DNA from: JARYGU01 sp033795365
Lineage (GTDB): Bacteria > Pseudomonadota > Alphaproteobacteria > Rhizobiales > Rhizobiaceae
Assembly: GCA_033795365.1 (NCBI GenBank)
Contig: JARYGU010000015.1
Span: forward strand, 82,289 to 146,288
Reading direction: 5' to 3'
Length of the DNA stretch: 64,000 nt
The number at the start of each line of letters is the position of its first letter. Position 1 is the first letter of the stretch. The notes under the pieces were generated by a model that saw nothing but the letters and a program-made list of their open reading frames with translations, searched no databases and had not been told where the DNA came from. The translations under genes were made by a program, and so were the position numbers. Below, piece after piece: positions 8,303 through 16,622 of this stretch.

Positions 8303-9258
8303 TTGCGGATCGCTCCGAACGACATGCCCCTGAGCAGATGGTTGCGCAGGAGGAAGGTGAAGATCGCGACCGGCAGCAGGAACAGGAAGGTTCCCGCGGC
8401 GATCACCGTCCAGTCCGGCAGGCCGGAGCCCACCTGGCTGGGTATGAAGGGCGGCGCGGTCTGGGCGCGGCGGTTGGTCATGATCAGCGCGAAGGCATAT
8501 TCGTTCCACGCCGTGATGAAGCAGAAGACGGCGGTCGCGGCGATGCCGGTCGCTGCCTCCGGGATGACGATCTTGAAGAAGGCCTGCATGCGCGTATAGC
8601 CGTCGACGAGCGCCGCCTCCTCGTATTCCTTCGGGATCTCGTCGATGAAGCCCTTCATCAGCCAGACGGAGAAGGAAAGATTGAAGGCGGTATAGAGGAT
8701 GATCAGTCCCCAATGCGTGTCGTTGAGGCCGACGGCGCGGTACATCAGGAACATCGGGATTGCCACCACGACCGGCGGCAGCATGCGCGTCGACAGGATG
8801 AAGAAGAGCAGATCCGCCTCCCCCTTCACCTTGAAGCGCGAGAAGCCGTACGCCGTGAAGGTTCCCATGCCGACCGCGAGCACCGTCGAGGTGATCGCCA
8901 CGATCAGCGAATTCATGAAGCGGCTGGGATAGCCGGAAGGCTGCACTTCGCCGCGTCCCGAGCGCACCACCTTTTCGCCGCCGTCGAAGACCAGCCGTTC
9001 CCACCATGGGGCTGCGGCATATTCCTCCGGCGTCGGCGCCGTGCGCAACTGCGAGCGTTTGGTGAAGAGCTTCACGAAGGGCGAGATTTCCGGTTCGAAG
9101 AGCACCGTCGGCGGAATGGTCGTGGCGAGGTTGCGCGGCTTGAAGGCCGTCGAGGTGATCCAGTAGATCGGCGCCAGGAAGATCAGCGTGATGACGAGAA
9201 CCGCGGCGATCGCCAGCCGGTTGAACGTCTTCTCGGAGCGTGTGCGGACGGCGGTCAT
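8299..9258 (-). CDS. CUT1 ABC transporter permease, MalG-like
   Basis: A 319-residue inner-membrane permease with about six transmembrane helices. The first helix follows a charged N terminus (TRSEKTFNRLAIAAVLV), and a long periplasmic insert lies between helices 1 and 2. The cytoplasmic EAA loop reads EEAALVDGYTRMQAFFKIVIP, which docks on the ATPase. It starts 3 bp after the stop of the MalF-like permease and its stop overlaps the next gene. Together they form the translocation pore of a carbohydrate importer. Confidence 0.93.
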   Translation of the reverse strand: MTAVRTRSEKTFNRLAIAAVLVITLIFLAPIYWITSTAFKPRNLATTIPPTVLFEPEISPFVKLFTKRSQLRTAPTPEEYAAAPWWERLVFDGGEKVVRSGRGEVQPSGYPSRFMNSLIVAITSTVLAVGMGTFTAYGFSRFKVKGEADLLFFILSTRMLPPVVVAIPMFLMYRAVGLNDTHWGLIILYTAFNLSFSVWLMKGFIDEIPKEYEEAALVDGYTRMQAFFKIVIPEAATGIAATAVFCFITAWNEYAFALIMTNRRAQTAPPFIPSQVGSGLPDWTVIAAGTFLFLLPVAIFTFLLRNHLLRGMSFGAIRK

Positions 9259-9261
9259 GGC

Positions 9262-10167
9262 TCAGCGCTCCTTCACCTTGTTGAGATATTTGACGTAGAT
9301 GTTGGTGATCGCCAGCACCATGATCAGCACGATATAGGCGAGCGCGCAGGAGCGGCCCGTCTGCCATTCCTGGAACGCCATCTTGTAGAGCCGGATGGAG
9401 ATCACCTCCGTCGTCGGCTGGCTGGTCAAGATATAGGCGAGGTCGAAGGTCTTGAACGCCTCCATGGTGCGGAAGATGATCGCGATCATCAGGATCGGCG
9501 CCACCAGCGGCAGCGTGATGCGGAAGAAGGTGTAGAACGGTCCCGCCCGGTCGATCGCGGCCGCCTCGTAAAGATGCTTCGGGACAGCCGAAAGCCCGGC
9601 AAGCGAAAGCAGCATGACGAAGGGCGACCACATCCAGATGTCGGTGATGGCAACGGCGTAGAGCGCCATGTCGGGATTGGCCAGCCACTCGAATGAGCCG
9701 AGCCCAAGCGCATAGTTGATGATGCCGAAGGACGGATCGTAGAGCAGCTTCCAGAAGAGCCCGACGACCGCCATCGACAGCATCATCGGCAGGAGCAGCA
9801 GCGTCGTCAAAAGGCCCTTGAGCGGAATGTCGCGGTTGAGCAGCATCGCGGTCCCGAAGCCGACGATCACCTGTCCCGCGACGGAGACGATGACATATTT
9901 TGCCGTGATCGCGAAATTGGACCAGATGAACGGGTCGTTCAGGAGCTCGCGATAGTTCTGCAGGCCGACGAAGTTCGCGGGCGCATTGGTGGAAGCGCGA
10001 AAGTCCGTGAAGGAATAACCGAGCGAATAGATCAGCGGGAAGATGTTGAAGATGATCAGGAACAGGATCGTCGGGATGATGAAGAGATTGCGGATCTTGA
10101 TGTCGCTCATGCCTCTGGCGGCAGCGCGTGACTGGGAATCAAGCGTTGTCATGACTACGGTGGCCAA
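9262..10167 (-). CDS. CUT1 ABC transporter permease, MalF/UgpA-like
   Basis: A permease of up to 301 residues with six predicted transmembrane helices, the first being LFIIPTILFLIIFNIFPLIY. The EAA loop is YEAAAIDRAGPFYTFFRITLP. The TTG at 10167 is taken as the start because GGAGGAGGG ends five bases upstream of it; an ATG at 10152 and another at 10110 are alternatives farther from that site. It follows the binding-protein gene after 141 bp containing a strong hairpin, a common arrangement that gives more binding protein than pore. Confidence 0.92.
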   Translation of the reverse strand: MATVVMTTLDSQSRAAARGMSDIKIRNLFIIPTILFLIIFNIFPLIYSLGYSFTDFRASTNAPANFVGLQNYRELLNDPFIWSNFAITAKYVIVSVAGQVIVGFGTAMLLNRDIPLKGLLTTLLLLPMMLSMAVVGLFWKLLYDPSFGIINYALGLGSFEWLANPDMALYAVAITDIWMWSPFVMLLSLAGLSAVPKHLYEAAAIDRAGPFYTFFRITLPLVAPILMIAIIFRTMEAFKTFDLAYILTSQPTTEVISIRLYKMAFQEWQTGRSCALAYIVLIMVLAITNIYVKYLNKVKER

Positions 10168-10273
10168 CAGTTCCCTCCTCCGGGAGTTCGCGCATGGAGC
10201 CGCCTGCGGCGCAGTCGCGGCGATGCGTGGATGCGGCTTGCCTGCCCGCCCCCGTGACGGAGCGGACCGAAGG

Positions 10274-10296
10274 GGGAGGGGCGCTCGGCCCCTCCC
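10274..10296 (-). terminator. Intercistronic GC hairpin between binding protein and permease genes
   Basis: A perfect nine-base-pair stem, GGGAGGGGC and GCCCCTCCC around a five-base loop, lies just after the binding-protein stop. There is no T-run on the minus strand. It probably protects the 3' end of the binding-protein message or attenuates transcription into the permeases rather than fully terminating. Confidence 0.65.
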
Positions 10297-10308
10297 GATG
10301 TTCAGCCG

Positions 10309-11619
10309 TTACTTCAGGCGGCCGTACTTCTTGAACGTCGCCGTCCAATCGGCGGCGAGCGCGTCGAGCGTTTCCTTGGATGTGCCTTCCCCGCCCACCA
10401 CCGCCGGATAGATGCGCTGGTTGAGCTGCTGCAGGAGTTCGGCATATTCGGGCACCGCCCAGAAGTCCTTGACCTTGAACATGGTCTCGTAGAACGCCTT
10501 GTTGTACGGCGTCGCATTCTGGAATTCTTCCGATTCCAGCACGCTCTTGTTGCAGGTATAGCCGCCGAGCTCGGCCCAGCGCTTCTGAACGTCGTCGCGG
10601 ATGAACCATTCGAGGAATTTCAGCGCTTCCTCCTTGTTCTGCGAATAGGAGACGATCGATATGCCCTGGCCGCCAAGGGCCGCGAACTGGTCGCCGCCCG
10701 GTCCGGCCGGATTGGCGAAGAAGCCGGTGTTCTTGGCATGCGGATTGGTGGATTCGTTGAGCAGGGCCGGGAAGAAGGCGAAATAGTTCATGCTCATCGC
10801 CGCCAGACCTTCCGTGATCGCCTGGTTGTTTTCGACGAAGAAGGTCTTCGCCCATCCCGGAGGCGTGAAGGTGTAGAGCTCCTTGTAGGCATCGAGCGCC
10901 GCGACGGCCTTGTCGGAATTGATGATGCCTTCCACCTGGTAGGTTTCCGGATCGCCGAGTTCTCCGCCGAAGGAGAAGAGGGCGTTTTCAAAACCCATTG
11001 CCATCGCGTCGTAGGAATTGTCCGTGTAGATCGCGATGCCGTAACGCTTCTCGTCCGGCCGATGGAAGAATTCGGCGATGTCGCGCAGCTGCTTCCAGTC
11101 CTTCGGCACGTCGAGGTCGTAGCCGTATTTCGCCTTGAAGGCTTCCTTCTCCTTGGGATCCTCGAACCAGTCCTTGCGATAGGACCAGCCGACGGCATCG
11201 CCTTCGGTCGGGATCGACCAGTACCTGCCGCTGTTGCCGGGATATTCGGAGTAGAATTTCACCGTGGCCGGCGCCATCGTTTCCAAGACTTTGTTCTTCT
11301 TGATGAAGTCGGTGAGCTCGACATAGTGGCCGGCCTCGGAAGCCGCGCCGAGCCATTGCGAATCGCCGACGACGAGGTCGTACGCGCTGCCCTTGGCGTT
11401 GAATTCCGTAAAGGTCTTGGTCTGGAAATCGGCCCAGGGCGTCGTCTCGACGGTAACCGTGACACCCGTTTCCGCCTCGTACTCGTTCACAAGTTCCTGA
11501 AGATAATTGGCCGGATCCCACTCCGCCCAAAAGATCGTGAGTTCCTGCGCCTGTACCGAGGTCGCGCAGGCGAACATCAAGCCGACACCGGCCATCAGGC
11601 CGGCCATTTTCTTGCGCAT
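10309..11619 (-). CDS. Extracellular sugar-binding protein of the ABC importer (family 1)
   Basis: A 436-residue periplasmic solute-binding protein. It has a Sec signal peptide (MRKKMAGLMAGVGLMFACA..., likely cut after VQA at about 24), and the mature part starts QELTIFWAEWDP, typical of MalE-like CUT1 receptors. The start at 11619 is set by GGGAGGAG six bases upstream; an in-frame extension to 11643 ignores that site. It is first in the operon binding protein-permease-permease-small membrane protein-ATPase-ATPase. The ligand is unknown; the neighbouring catabolic genes suggest a sugar or sugar acid. Confidence 0.93.
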   Translation of the reverse strand: MRKKMAGLMAGVGLMFACATSVQAQELTIFWAEWDPANYLQELVNEYEAETGVTVTVETTPWADFQTKTFTEFNAKGSAYDLVVGDSQWLGAASEAGHYVELTDFIKKNKVLETMAPATVKFYSEYPGNSGRYWSIPTEGDAVGWSYRKDWFEDPKEKEAFKAKYGYDLDVPKDWKQLRDIAEFFHRPDEKRYGIAIYTDNSYDAMAMGFENALFSFGGELGDPETYQVEGIINSDKAVAALDAYKELYTFTPPGWAKTFFVENNQAITEGLAAMSMNYFAFFPALLNESTNPHAKNTGFFANPAGPGGDQFAALGGQGISIVSYSQNKEEALKFLEWFIRDDVQKRWAELGGYTCNKSVLESEEFQNATPYNKAFYETMFKVKDFWAVPEYAELLQQLNQRIYPAVVGGEGTSKETLDALAADWTATFKKYGRLK

Positions 11620-11780
11620 AATGATCTCCTCCCATTTATGCACTTTTCCCCGCCGGGGGCAGGATCTTCGCCGGCTTTGCTAATCCTCCACGTTGCTGGC
11701 CGATTTGGCCGGGGTCCTCCTCGACCCCTTTCACCGATTCAGAATACCAAGCCTGATCAGTATCGTATTTATTGTGATTC

Positions 11781-11791
11781 TGGTATTACCA
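11781..11791. promoter_or_regulatory. Candidate GntR/FadR-type operator TGGTATTACCA
   Basis: A perfect 11-bp palindrome (TGGTA-T-TACCA) of the form used by FadR-subfamily GntR repressors, about 160 bp upstream of the binding-protein start. An AATACCA/TGGTATT pair places a further half-site some 30 bp away. The likely ligand is the GntR protein encoded at 2052-2753, but this is inference. Confidence 0.6.
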
Positions 11792-11955
11792 AATTTCGCC
11801 GGCGTCAAGGTCCTCGCCTCGTAGAAGCCGTGCAATAATCTTCGCCGATCCTGACTATATCCTACGAAATCGCCCGATAAAACCGCAGTTATGATCCCAT
11901 AGTCTGATTTATCGGCATTGCTCTGGACATCGCGCCTCTTTGGCGGTCTAGATGT

Positions 11956-11972
11956 ATCTGGTCAAACCAGAT
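11956..11972. promoter_or_regulatory. Candidate GntR/FadR-type operator ATCTGGT-CAA-ACCAGAT
   Basis: A perfect inverted repeat with seven-base arms and a three-base spacer. The core CTGGTCnnACCAG is very close to the classical FadR-family operator (E. coli FadR AACTGGTCnGACCAGTT). It lies between the TetR stop and the transporter promoter region. Confidence 0.6.
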
Positions 11973-11999
11973 TTCAGCCGTGAGCCTCCGGTGTACCGC

Positions 12000-12632
12000 T
12001 CAGCCTTCCTTTTCCTTTTCAGAAATCGCCGCATCGATCAGCGCTGCCGCCGCCCATTGCGTGACGCCTTGCGCCGCGGCGATGTCGAGGCCCCAGATGT
12101 CCTTGAGAACGATCAGCACCTCGACGCCGAAAACGAGCGACAGCGCCTGTGCGAGCCGGTCGCGCTCGCCGCGCGTGAGCTTTCCCTCCAGGGGCGCGAT
12201 TGCGTCCTGCAGCAGCCCGATCCTGTGCCCGCGGGTGAATTCCGGCTCGCCGTTCGATATGCCGGCCTGGCGCTGCGCCCATTGATCGAGCGACAGCTTC
12301 AGCGCCGCCTTGAAGGTCGCTTCGAATTCGTCGATGCGCGGCATCGCCGTCCTGATCAGGTCGCGGACGCGCCTGCCCGTGTCCGCGTCTCCGGCTTCCC
12401 AGGTCAGGATCGGGCCGAGCGCCTCGTCCACCACCGCATGGACGAGTGCTGCCTGGCTCGGAAAATAGCGATAGGCAGTGGCGCGCGAAACCTCGGCCGC
12501 CTCGGCCACCTCGCTCACCGAAGGCGTGACGCCGCTCTGCATCAGCCGTGTCGCCGTTTCGAGCATGAGCCGCCGCGTGCGTGCACGCGGTCCGCGTTCC
12601 GGCGGCATATTGCGTTGACGTGAGATATCCAT
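12000..12632 (-). CDS. TetR/AcrR-family regulator
   Basis: A 210-residue one-component regulator. The N-terminal helix-turn-helix is VSEVAEAAEVSRATAYRYFPSQAALVHAVV, and a helical ligand-binding domain follows. The ATG at 12632 is preferred; 12608 (MPPERG) and a TTG at 12656 remain possible because no strong ribosome site marks any of them. It lies head-to-head with the Tm-1-like operon and directly upstream of the transporter operon, so it is placed to control either or both. A palindrome overlaps its start region, which fits autoregulation. Confidence 0.87.
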   Translation of the reverse strand: MDISRQRNMPPERGPRARTRRLMLETATRLMQSGVTPSVSEVAEAAEVSRATAYRYFPSQAALVHAVVDEALGPILTWEAGDADTGRRVRDLIRTAMPRIDEFEATFKAALKLSLDQWAQRQAGISNGEPEFTRGHRIGLLQDAIAPLEGKLTRGERDRLAQALSLVFGVEVLIVLKDIWGLDIAAAQGVTQWAAAALIDAAISEKEKEG

Positions 12633-12655
12633 ATCTTTACGATACTCGCGTCTCA
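12621..12655. promoter_or_regulatory. Candidate operator in the divergent TetR/Tm-1-like promoter
   Basis: A perfect short palindrome GATAT-CC-ATATC (12624-12635) lies inside a wider TGAGA...TCTCA pair (12621-12625 and 12651-12655). The position between divergent genes is typical for a TetR operator, but the inner palindrome covers the ATG at 12632, which weakens either the site or that start. Confidence 0.35.
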
Positions 12656-12742
12656 AAAATTTGCAAGGCCGGAGGAGGAAGCCGGCCTGACCCGCAGCAG
12701 GACGGCGCCGATGCGGGAATCGGGTGCCGGCAGGGAGGGTGG

Positions 12743-13939
12743 ATGAAAAGCATCTATGCGGTCGGCACTGCCGACACGAAGGGCGACGAGCTTGCCTATC
12801 TGGCTTCCCGCATCGGGGCCGCCGGCGCGTCGGTGCTGCGGGTCGATGTCGGAACGCGCAAGGCGACGGTCCCCGTCGACATCGCGGCTGCGGAGGTTGC
12901 GGCCTGCCATCCGCGCGGCGCCGATGCCGTTCTCGGCACGGACGACCGCGGTACGGCAGTCGCCGCCATGGGCGAGGCCTTTTCCCGGTTCATTCTCACG
13001 CGCGACGACATCGCCGCCGTGGTCGGCATCGGCGGTGGCGGCGGAACCTCGATCATCACCGCCGGCATGAGAGGCCTTCCCCTCGGCCTGCCGAAGCTCA
13101 TGGTCTCCACCCTGGCTTCCGGCGATGTCGCGCCCTATGTGGATATTTCCGACATCGTCATGATGCCCTCCGTCACCGACATGGCGGGCCTCAACCGGCT
13201 GAGCAGGATCATCCTCGACAATGCCGCCCGCGCGATCGCCGCGATGGCCTCCGGCACCGAGCTCGAGGCGCCCGATCTGCCGTCGATCGGCCTCACCATG
13301 TTCGGCGTCACCACGCCCTGCGTCACGGCGATCGCCGAAACGCTGCGCGGTGCCTATGACTGCATGGTGTTCCATGCCACCGGCACCGGCGGGCGCACGA
13401 TGGAAAAGTTGGCCGACAGCGACATGCTGGCCGGCGTCATCGACATCACGACGACGGAGGTCTGCGACCTTCTCTTCGGCGGCGTGCTTCCGGCGACCGA
13501 GGATCGTTTCGGCGCCATCGCACGGCGCAGGCTGCCCTATGTCGGTTCCGCCGGCGCGCTCGACATGGTCAATTTCTGGGCCCCGGAAACCGTCCCGGAG
13601 CGCTATCGCGGCCGGCTCTTTTACCGGCACAATCCGAACGTGACCCTGATGCGCACGACGCCGGCCGAATGCGAGGCGATCGGCCGCTGGATCGGCGCGA
13701 AGCTCAATGCCTGCGAGGGGCCGGTGCGTTTCCTCATTCCGGAGAAAGGCGTCTCCGCGCTCGACATCGAAGGCGGCGCCTTCTTCGACCCCGAGGCCGA
13801 CCGTGCGCTCTTTTGCGCGATCGAGGACACGCTGCGCCCATCGTCCGCTCGAAAGATCGTCCGCCTGCCTTACCATATAAACGAACCGGATTTTGCCGCG
13901 GCGGCCGTCGCCGCATTCCTCGAAATAGCCAAACAGTGA
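12743..13939 (+). CDS. Tm-1-like ATP-binding domain protein (UPF0261)
   Basis: A 398-residue cytoplasmic protein beginning MKSIYAVGTADTKGDELAYL, the hallmark of UPF0261. Two Rossmann-like lobes are suggested, the first with a glycine-rich VGIGGGGGTSII loop and the second with GVTTPCVTA and HATGTGGRTMEKL. In tomato, this domain is the N-terminal half of the Tm-1 resistance protein, which blocks tobamovirus replication; the bacterial role is not established. The ATG at 12743 follows GGGAGGGTGG. It is first in an operon with its TIM-barrel partner, a cupin and an M24 protein. Confidence 0.9.
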   Translation: MKSIYAVGTADTKGDELAYLASRIGAAGASVLRVDVGTRKATVPVDIAAAEVAACHPRGADAVLGTDDRGTAVAAMGEAFSRFILTRDDIAAVVGIGGGGGTSIITAGMRGLPLGLPKLMVSTLASGDVAPYVDISDIVMMPSVTDMAGLNRLSRIILDNAARAIAAMASGTELEAPDLPSIGLTMFGVTTPCVTAIAETLRGAYDCMVFHATGTGGRTMEKLADSDMLAGVIDITTTEVCDLLFGGVLPATEDRFGAIARRRLPYVGSAGALDMVNFWAPETVPERYRGRLFYRHNPNVTLMRTTPAECEAIGRWIGAKLNACEGPVRFLIPEKGVSALDIEGGAFFDPEADRALFCAIEDTLRPSSARKIVRLPYHINEPDFAAAAVAAFLEIAKQ

Positions 13940-13947
13940 GAGACGAA

Positions 13948-14790
13948 ATGCCCGCAATTCCCCGCAGGACCATACTCGAGAAGTTCAACGGCATGATCGC
14001 CGCCGGCAAGCCGATCGTCGGCGGCGGCGCCGGCACGGGCCTGTCGGCCAAGGCCGAGGAGGCGGGCGGCATAGACCTCATCATCATCTACAATTCCGGC
14101 CGCTACCGGATGGCCGGCCGCGGCTCGGCCGCCGGCCTTCTCGCCTATGGAAATGCGAACGAGATCGTGAAGGAGATGGCGGTCGAGGTCCTGCCGGTGG
14201 TCACGAGGACGCCCGTTCTGGCCGGTGTCAACGGCACGGATCCCTTCGTGCTCATGCCGCAATTCCTCGGCGAGCTGAAGGCGATGGGCTTTTCCGGCGT
14301 GCAGAACTTCCCGACGATCGGCCTTTTCGACGGGGCGATGCGCCAGAGCTTCGAGGAGACGGGAATGGGTTTCGCGCTGGAGGTCGAGATGATCGCCACC
14401 GCACACCGCCTCGATCTTTTGACCACCCCTTACGTCTTCAATCCGCAGGAAGCCGTCGAGATGACGGCGGCGGGAGCGGATATCGTCGTGGCGCATATGG
14501 GGGTGACGACCGGCGGCTCGATCGGCGCCACGTCGGCGAAATCGCTCGATGCCTGCGTGGAGGAAATCGGCGCGATCGCCGCTGCCGCGCGCTCGGTGCG
14601 CAAGGATGTCATCGTGCTGTGCCACGGAGGCCCGATCTCCATGCCGCAGGATGCGGAGTATGTGCTCGCGCGCTGCCCCGGTTGCCACGGCTTCTATGGA
14701 GCAAGCTCGATGGAGCGCCTTCCGGCCGAAGCCGCGATCCGCGAGCAGACGGAGAGTTTCAAGAGGCTGACGATCGGCACGGTCGTCTGA
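13948..14790 (+). CDS. TIM-barrel protein of the Tm-1 C-terminal / 'phosphoenolpyruvate hydrolase' family
   Basis: A 280-residue TIM-barrel protein starting MPAIPRRTILEKF. It carries IVGGGAGTGLSAKAEE, the IDLIIIYNSGRYRMAGRG segment and a glycine-rich VVAHMGVTTGGSIGA loop. Homologues form the C-terminal half of fused Tm-1 proteins, and database names such as phosphoenolpyruvate hydrolase are weakly founded. It starts eight bases after the UPF0261 stop. The pair probably acts as one enzyme or on one substrate. The family assignment is sound; the function is unknown. Confidence 0.87.
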   Translation: MPAIPRRTILEKFNGMIAAGKPIVGGGAGTGLSAKAEEAGGIDLIIIYNSGRYRMAGRGSAAGLLAYGNANEIVKEMAVEVLPVVTRTPVLAGVNGTDPFVLMPQFLGELKAMGFSGVQNFPTIGLFDGAMRQSFEETGMGFALEVEMIATAHRLDLLTTPYVFNPQEAVEMTAAGADIVVAHMGVTTGGSIGATSAKSLDACVEEIGAIAAAARSVRKDVIVLCHGGPISMPQDAEYVLARCPGCHGFYGASSMERLPAEAAIREQTESFKRLTIGTVV

Positions 14791-14816
14791 AAAGTCGAAC
14801 AGGGAGGCCCGCGATC

Positions 14817-15233
14817 ATGGCAAGAAACGAGATGTTCCTGTATCCGAAGGACGTGACGGGCTTCGGCTTCGACTGGGGCCGGCTGTCGCTCACGGTCTCT
14901 CCCAAGGTCAATGGCGCCAGTCGCTTCTCCGGCGGCGTGGTCGACCTGCCGAGCGGCAAGGGCCATTCGCGCCACAACCATCCGGGATCCGAGGAGATCA
15001 TCTTCGTCATCTCCGGCCATGGCGAGCAGATGGTGGAGGATGAGGCCGGCAATCCGATCGTCCGGCAGGTCGGCCCCGGCTGCACGATCTATGTCCCGGA
15101 GAGCCGCTTCCATTCGACGCTCAATACCGGCGACGGTCCGATGCAGCTCTTCGTCGTCTATTCGCCCGCCGGGCCGGAGCTCGGCCTCAGGGACCTTCCG
15201 GATTTCAGGCTCATTCCGCCGGCAGGCGGCTGA
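14817..15233 (+). CDS. Cupin-domain protein
   Basis: A 138-residue single-domain cupin. The first metal motif is HSRHNHPGSEEI and the second is around RFHSTLNTG, so the three-His-one-Glu site is essentially complete. Such proteins are often isomerases, dioxygenases or sugar-binding enzymes. The ATG at 14817 follows AGGGAGG. It lies 26 bp after the TIM-barrel gene and 49 bp before the M24 gene in the Tm-1-like operon, which suggests a small polar substrate shared by the group. Confidence 0.88.
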   Translation: MARNEMFLYPKDVTGFGFDWGRLSLTVSPKVNGASRFSGGVVDLPSGKGHSRHNHPGSEEIIFVISGHGEQMVEDEAGNPIVRQVGPGCTIYVPESRFHSTLNTGDGPMQLFVVYSPAGPELGLRDLPDFRLIPPAGG

Positions 15234-15282
15234 CGGTCTCGCTTCTGGCGAAGCATCGCATCGACATTGTGGGAGGAAACCC

Positions 15283-16470
15283 GTGAATATCAGAACGACG
15301 CAAACAGGATCGCCGGATGTCCCCTTCGATACGCAGCGGCTTGACCGGCTCATGGAAGAGGCCGGCATCGACGTGCTGCTGGCCACATCCAAGCACAATA
15401 CCCAGTATCTCATGGGCGGCTACAAGTTCATCTTCTTTGCGGCGATGGATGCCATAGGCCACAGCCGCTATCTGCCGGTGGTGGTCTACGAGAAGGGCGC
15501 CTGCGATCATGCCGCCTACATCGGCAACCGCATGGAGAGCGGCGAGCATCAGAATCATCCTTTCTGGCCGCCGGCGGTGCAGACCGCCTGCTGGGGAACG
15601 CTGGATGCGGCGGGTCTTGCGGCAGAGCATCTGGAGAAGATCGGCAAAGGCTCCGCGAGGATCGGGATAGAGCCGGCATTTCTTCCGTCGGACGCGCATT
15701 CCCTCCTGAAGGGAAGACTGGAAGGAGCGGCATTCGTCGACGCGACTGGCATCCTGGAGCGCCTGCGGGCGATCAAGACGCCGGCCGAACTGGAAAAGTT
15801 GAAGCGCGCCTCCGAGCTCATCACCGATTCGATGCTGGCAACCATATCCCAGGCGCGGGAAGGCTCGACCAAGGCGGAGATCATCGAGCAGCTTCGCCGC
15901 GAGGAGACCGGACGCGGCCTGCATTTCGAATATTGCCTGCTGACGCTCGGTGCCAGTCACAACCGCGCCGCCTCCTCGCAAGCATGGGCGAAGGGCGAGG
16001 TGCTTTCGATCGATTCCGGCGGCAACTATCACGGCTATATCGGCGATCTATGCCGCATGGGGGTGCTGGGGGAACCGGACGCCGAGCTTCAGGATCTCCT
16101 GGCGGAAATCGAAGCCGTCCAGCAGGCGGCATTCTCGAAGGTCCGGGCGGGAAACCGCGGCGGGGATATGATCGCCCATGCCGAGTCGGTCCTGAAAGCA
16201 TCGCCGAGCGCCGCCTTCACGGATTTCTTCGCCCACGGCATGGGCCTGATAAGCCACGAGGCGCCTTTCCTGATGACCAATCATCCGGTGACCTATGAGG
16301 GCGTCGATGCGGAAAGGCCGCTGGAAGCAGGCATGGTGCTCTCGGTCGAGACCACGATGCTCCACCCGAAGCGCGGTTTCATCAAGCTGGAAGACACCCT
16401 TGCGGTGACCGCCGGCGGCTACGAGATGTTCGGCGAGCGCGGGCGCGGCTGGAACAGAGGGGCCGCCTGA
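15283..16470 (+). CDS. M24-family metalloprotein (creatinase/Xaa-Pro peptidase-like)
   Basis: A 395-residue pita-bread protein with an N-terminal creatinase-like domain and a C-terminal M24 catalytic domain. All five dinuclear metal ligands are present: D244, D255, H318, E356 and E370. It may hydrolyse an Xaa-Pro-like or other amide bond, or act as a creatinase-type amidinohydrolase. The GTG at 15283 follows GGGAGGAAA. Placement with a Tm-1-like pair and a sugar importer argues for a small amide or amino-sugar derivative rather than peptides; that is inference. Confidence 0.88.
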   Translation: MNIRTTQTGSPDVPFDTQRLDRLMEEAGIDVLLATSKHNTQYLMGGYKFIFFAAMDAIGHSRYLPVVVYEKGACDHAAYIGNRMESGEHQNHPFWPPAVQTACWGTLDAAGLAAEHLEKIGKGSARIGIEPAFLPSDAHSLLKGRLEGAAFVDATGILERLRAIKTPAELEKLKRASELITDSMLATISQAREGSTKAEIIEQLRREETGRGLHFEYCLLTLGASHNRAASSQAWAKGEVLSIDSGGNYHGYIGDLCRMGVLGEPDAELQDLLAEIEAVQQAAFSKVRAGNRGGDMIAHAESVLKASPSAAFTDFFAHGMGLISHEAPFLMTNHPVTYEGVDAERPLEAGMVLSVETTMLHPKRGFIKLEDTLAVTAGGYEMFGERGRGWNRGAA

Positions 16471-16622
16471 GAGCCGTTTCGGGGGGGGTTGGCGGGCTCG
16501 CCGCCGAAGGCAACAGGGATCCCTCGGATTCACAGCAAATTAACGCCTTGTGGATGAGATAGCGCGGATATCCGAAATCCGCGCTCCTTCGCGTGCGCAC
16601 CGTTCTTGCCAGGGCCTGTTGA

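Larger units (their letters stand above)
11620..11999. other. 380-bp regulatory region upstream of the ABC importer
   Basis: No gene is visible. The central part (about 11740-11910) is AT-rich against its surroundings and carries palindromes at 11781-11791 and 11956-11972 plus an extra AATACCA half-site near 11752. The transporter promoter must fire leftward from here. I could not settle -35/-10 boxes. Confidence 0.6.

Noticed and set aside
8099..9688. 529-residue minus-strand open frame across the permease genes
   Set aside because: Only its last 67 codons are real (the small membrane protein); the rest is an out-of-frame shadow of the two permeases, low in hydrophobic helices and rich in Arg/His/Gly.
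5914..11619. Naming the importer as the glycerol transporter GlpSTPQV
   Set aside because: The two ATPases and small membrane protein are similar, but gene order differs and no glycerol genes (glpD, glpK) are nearby.
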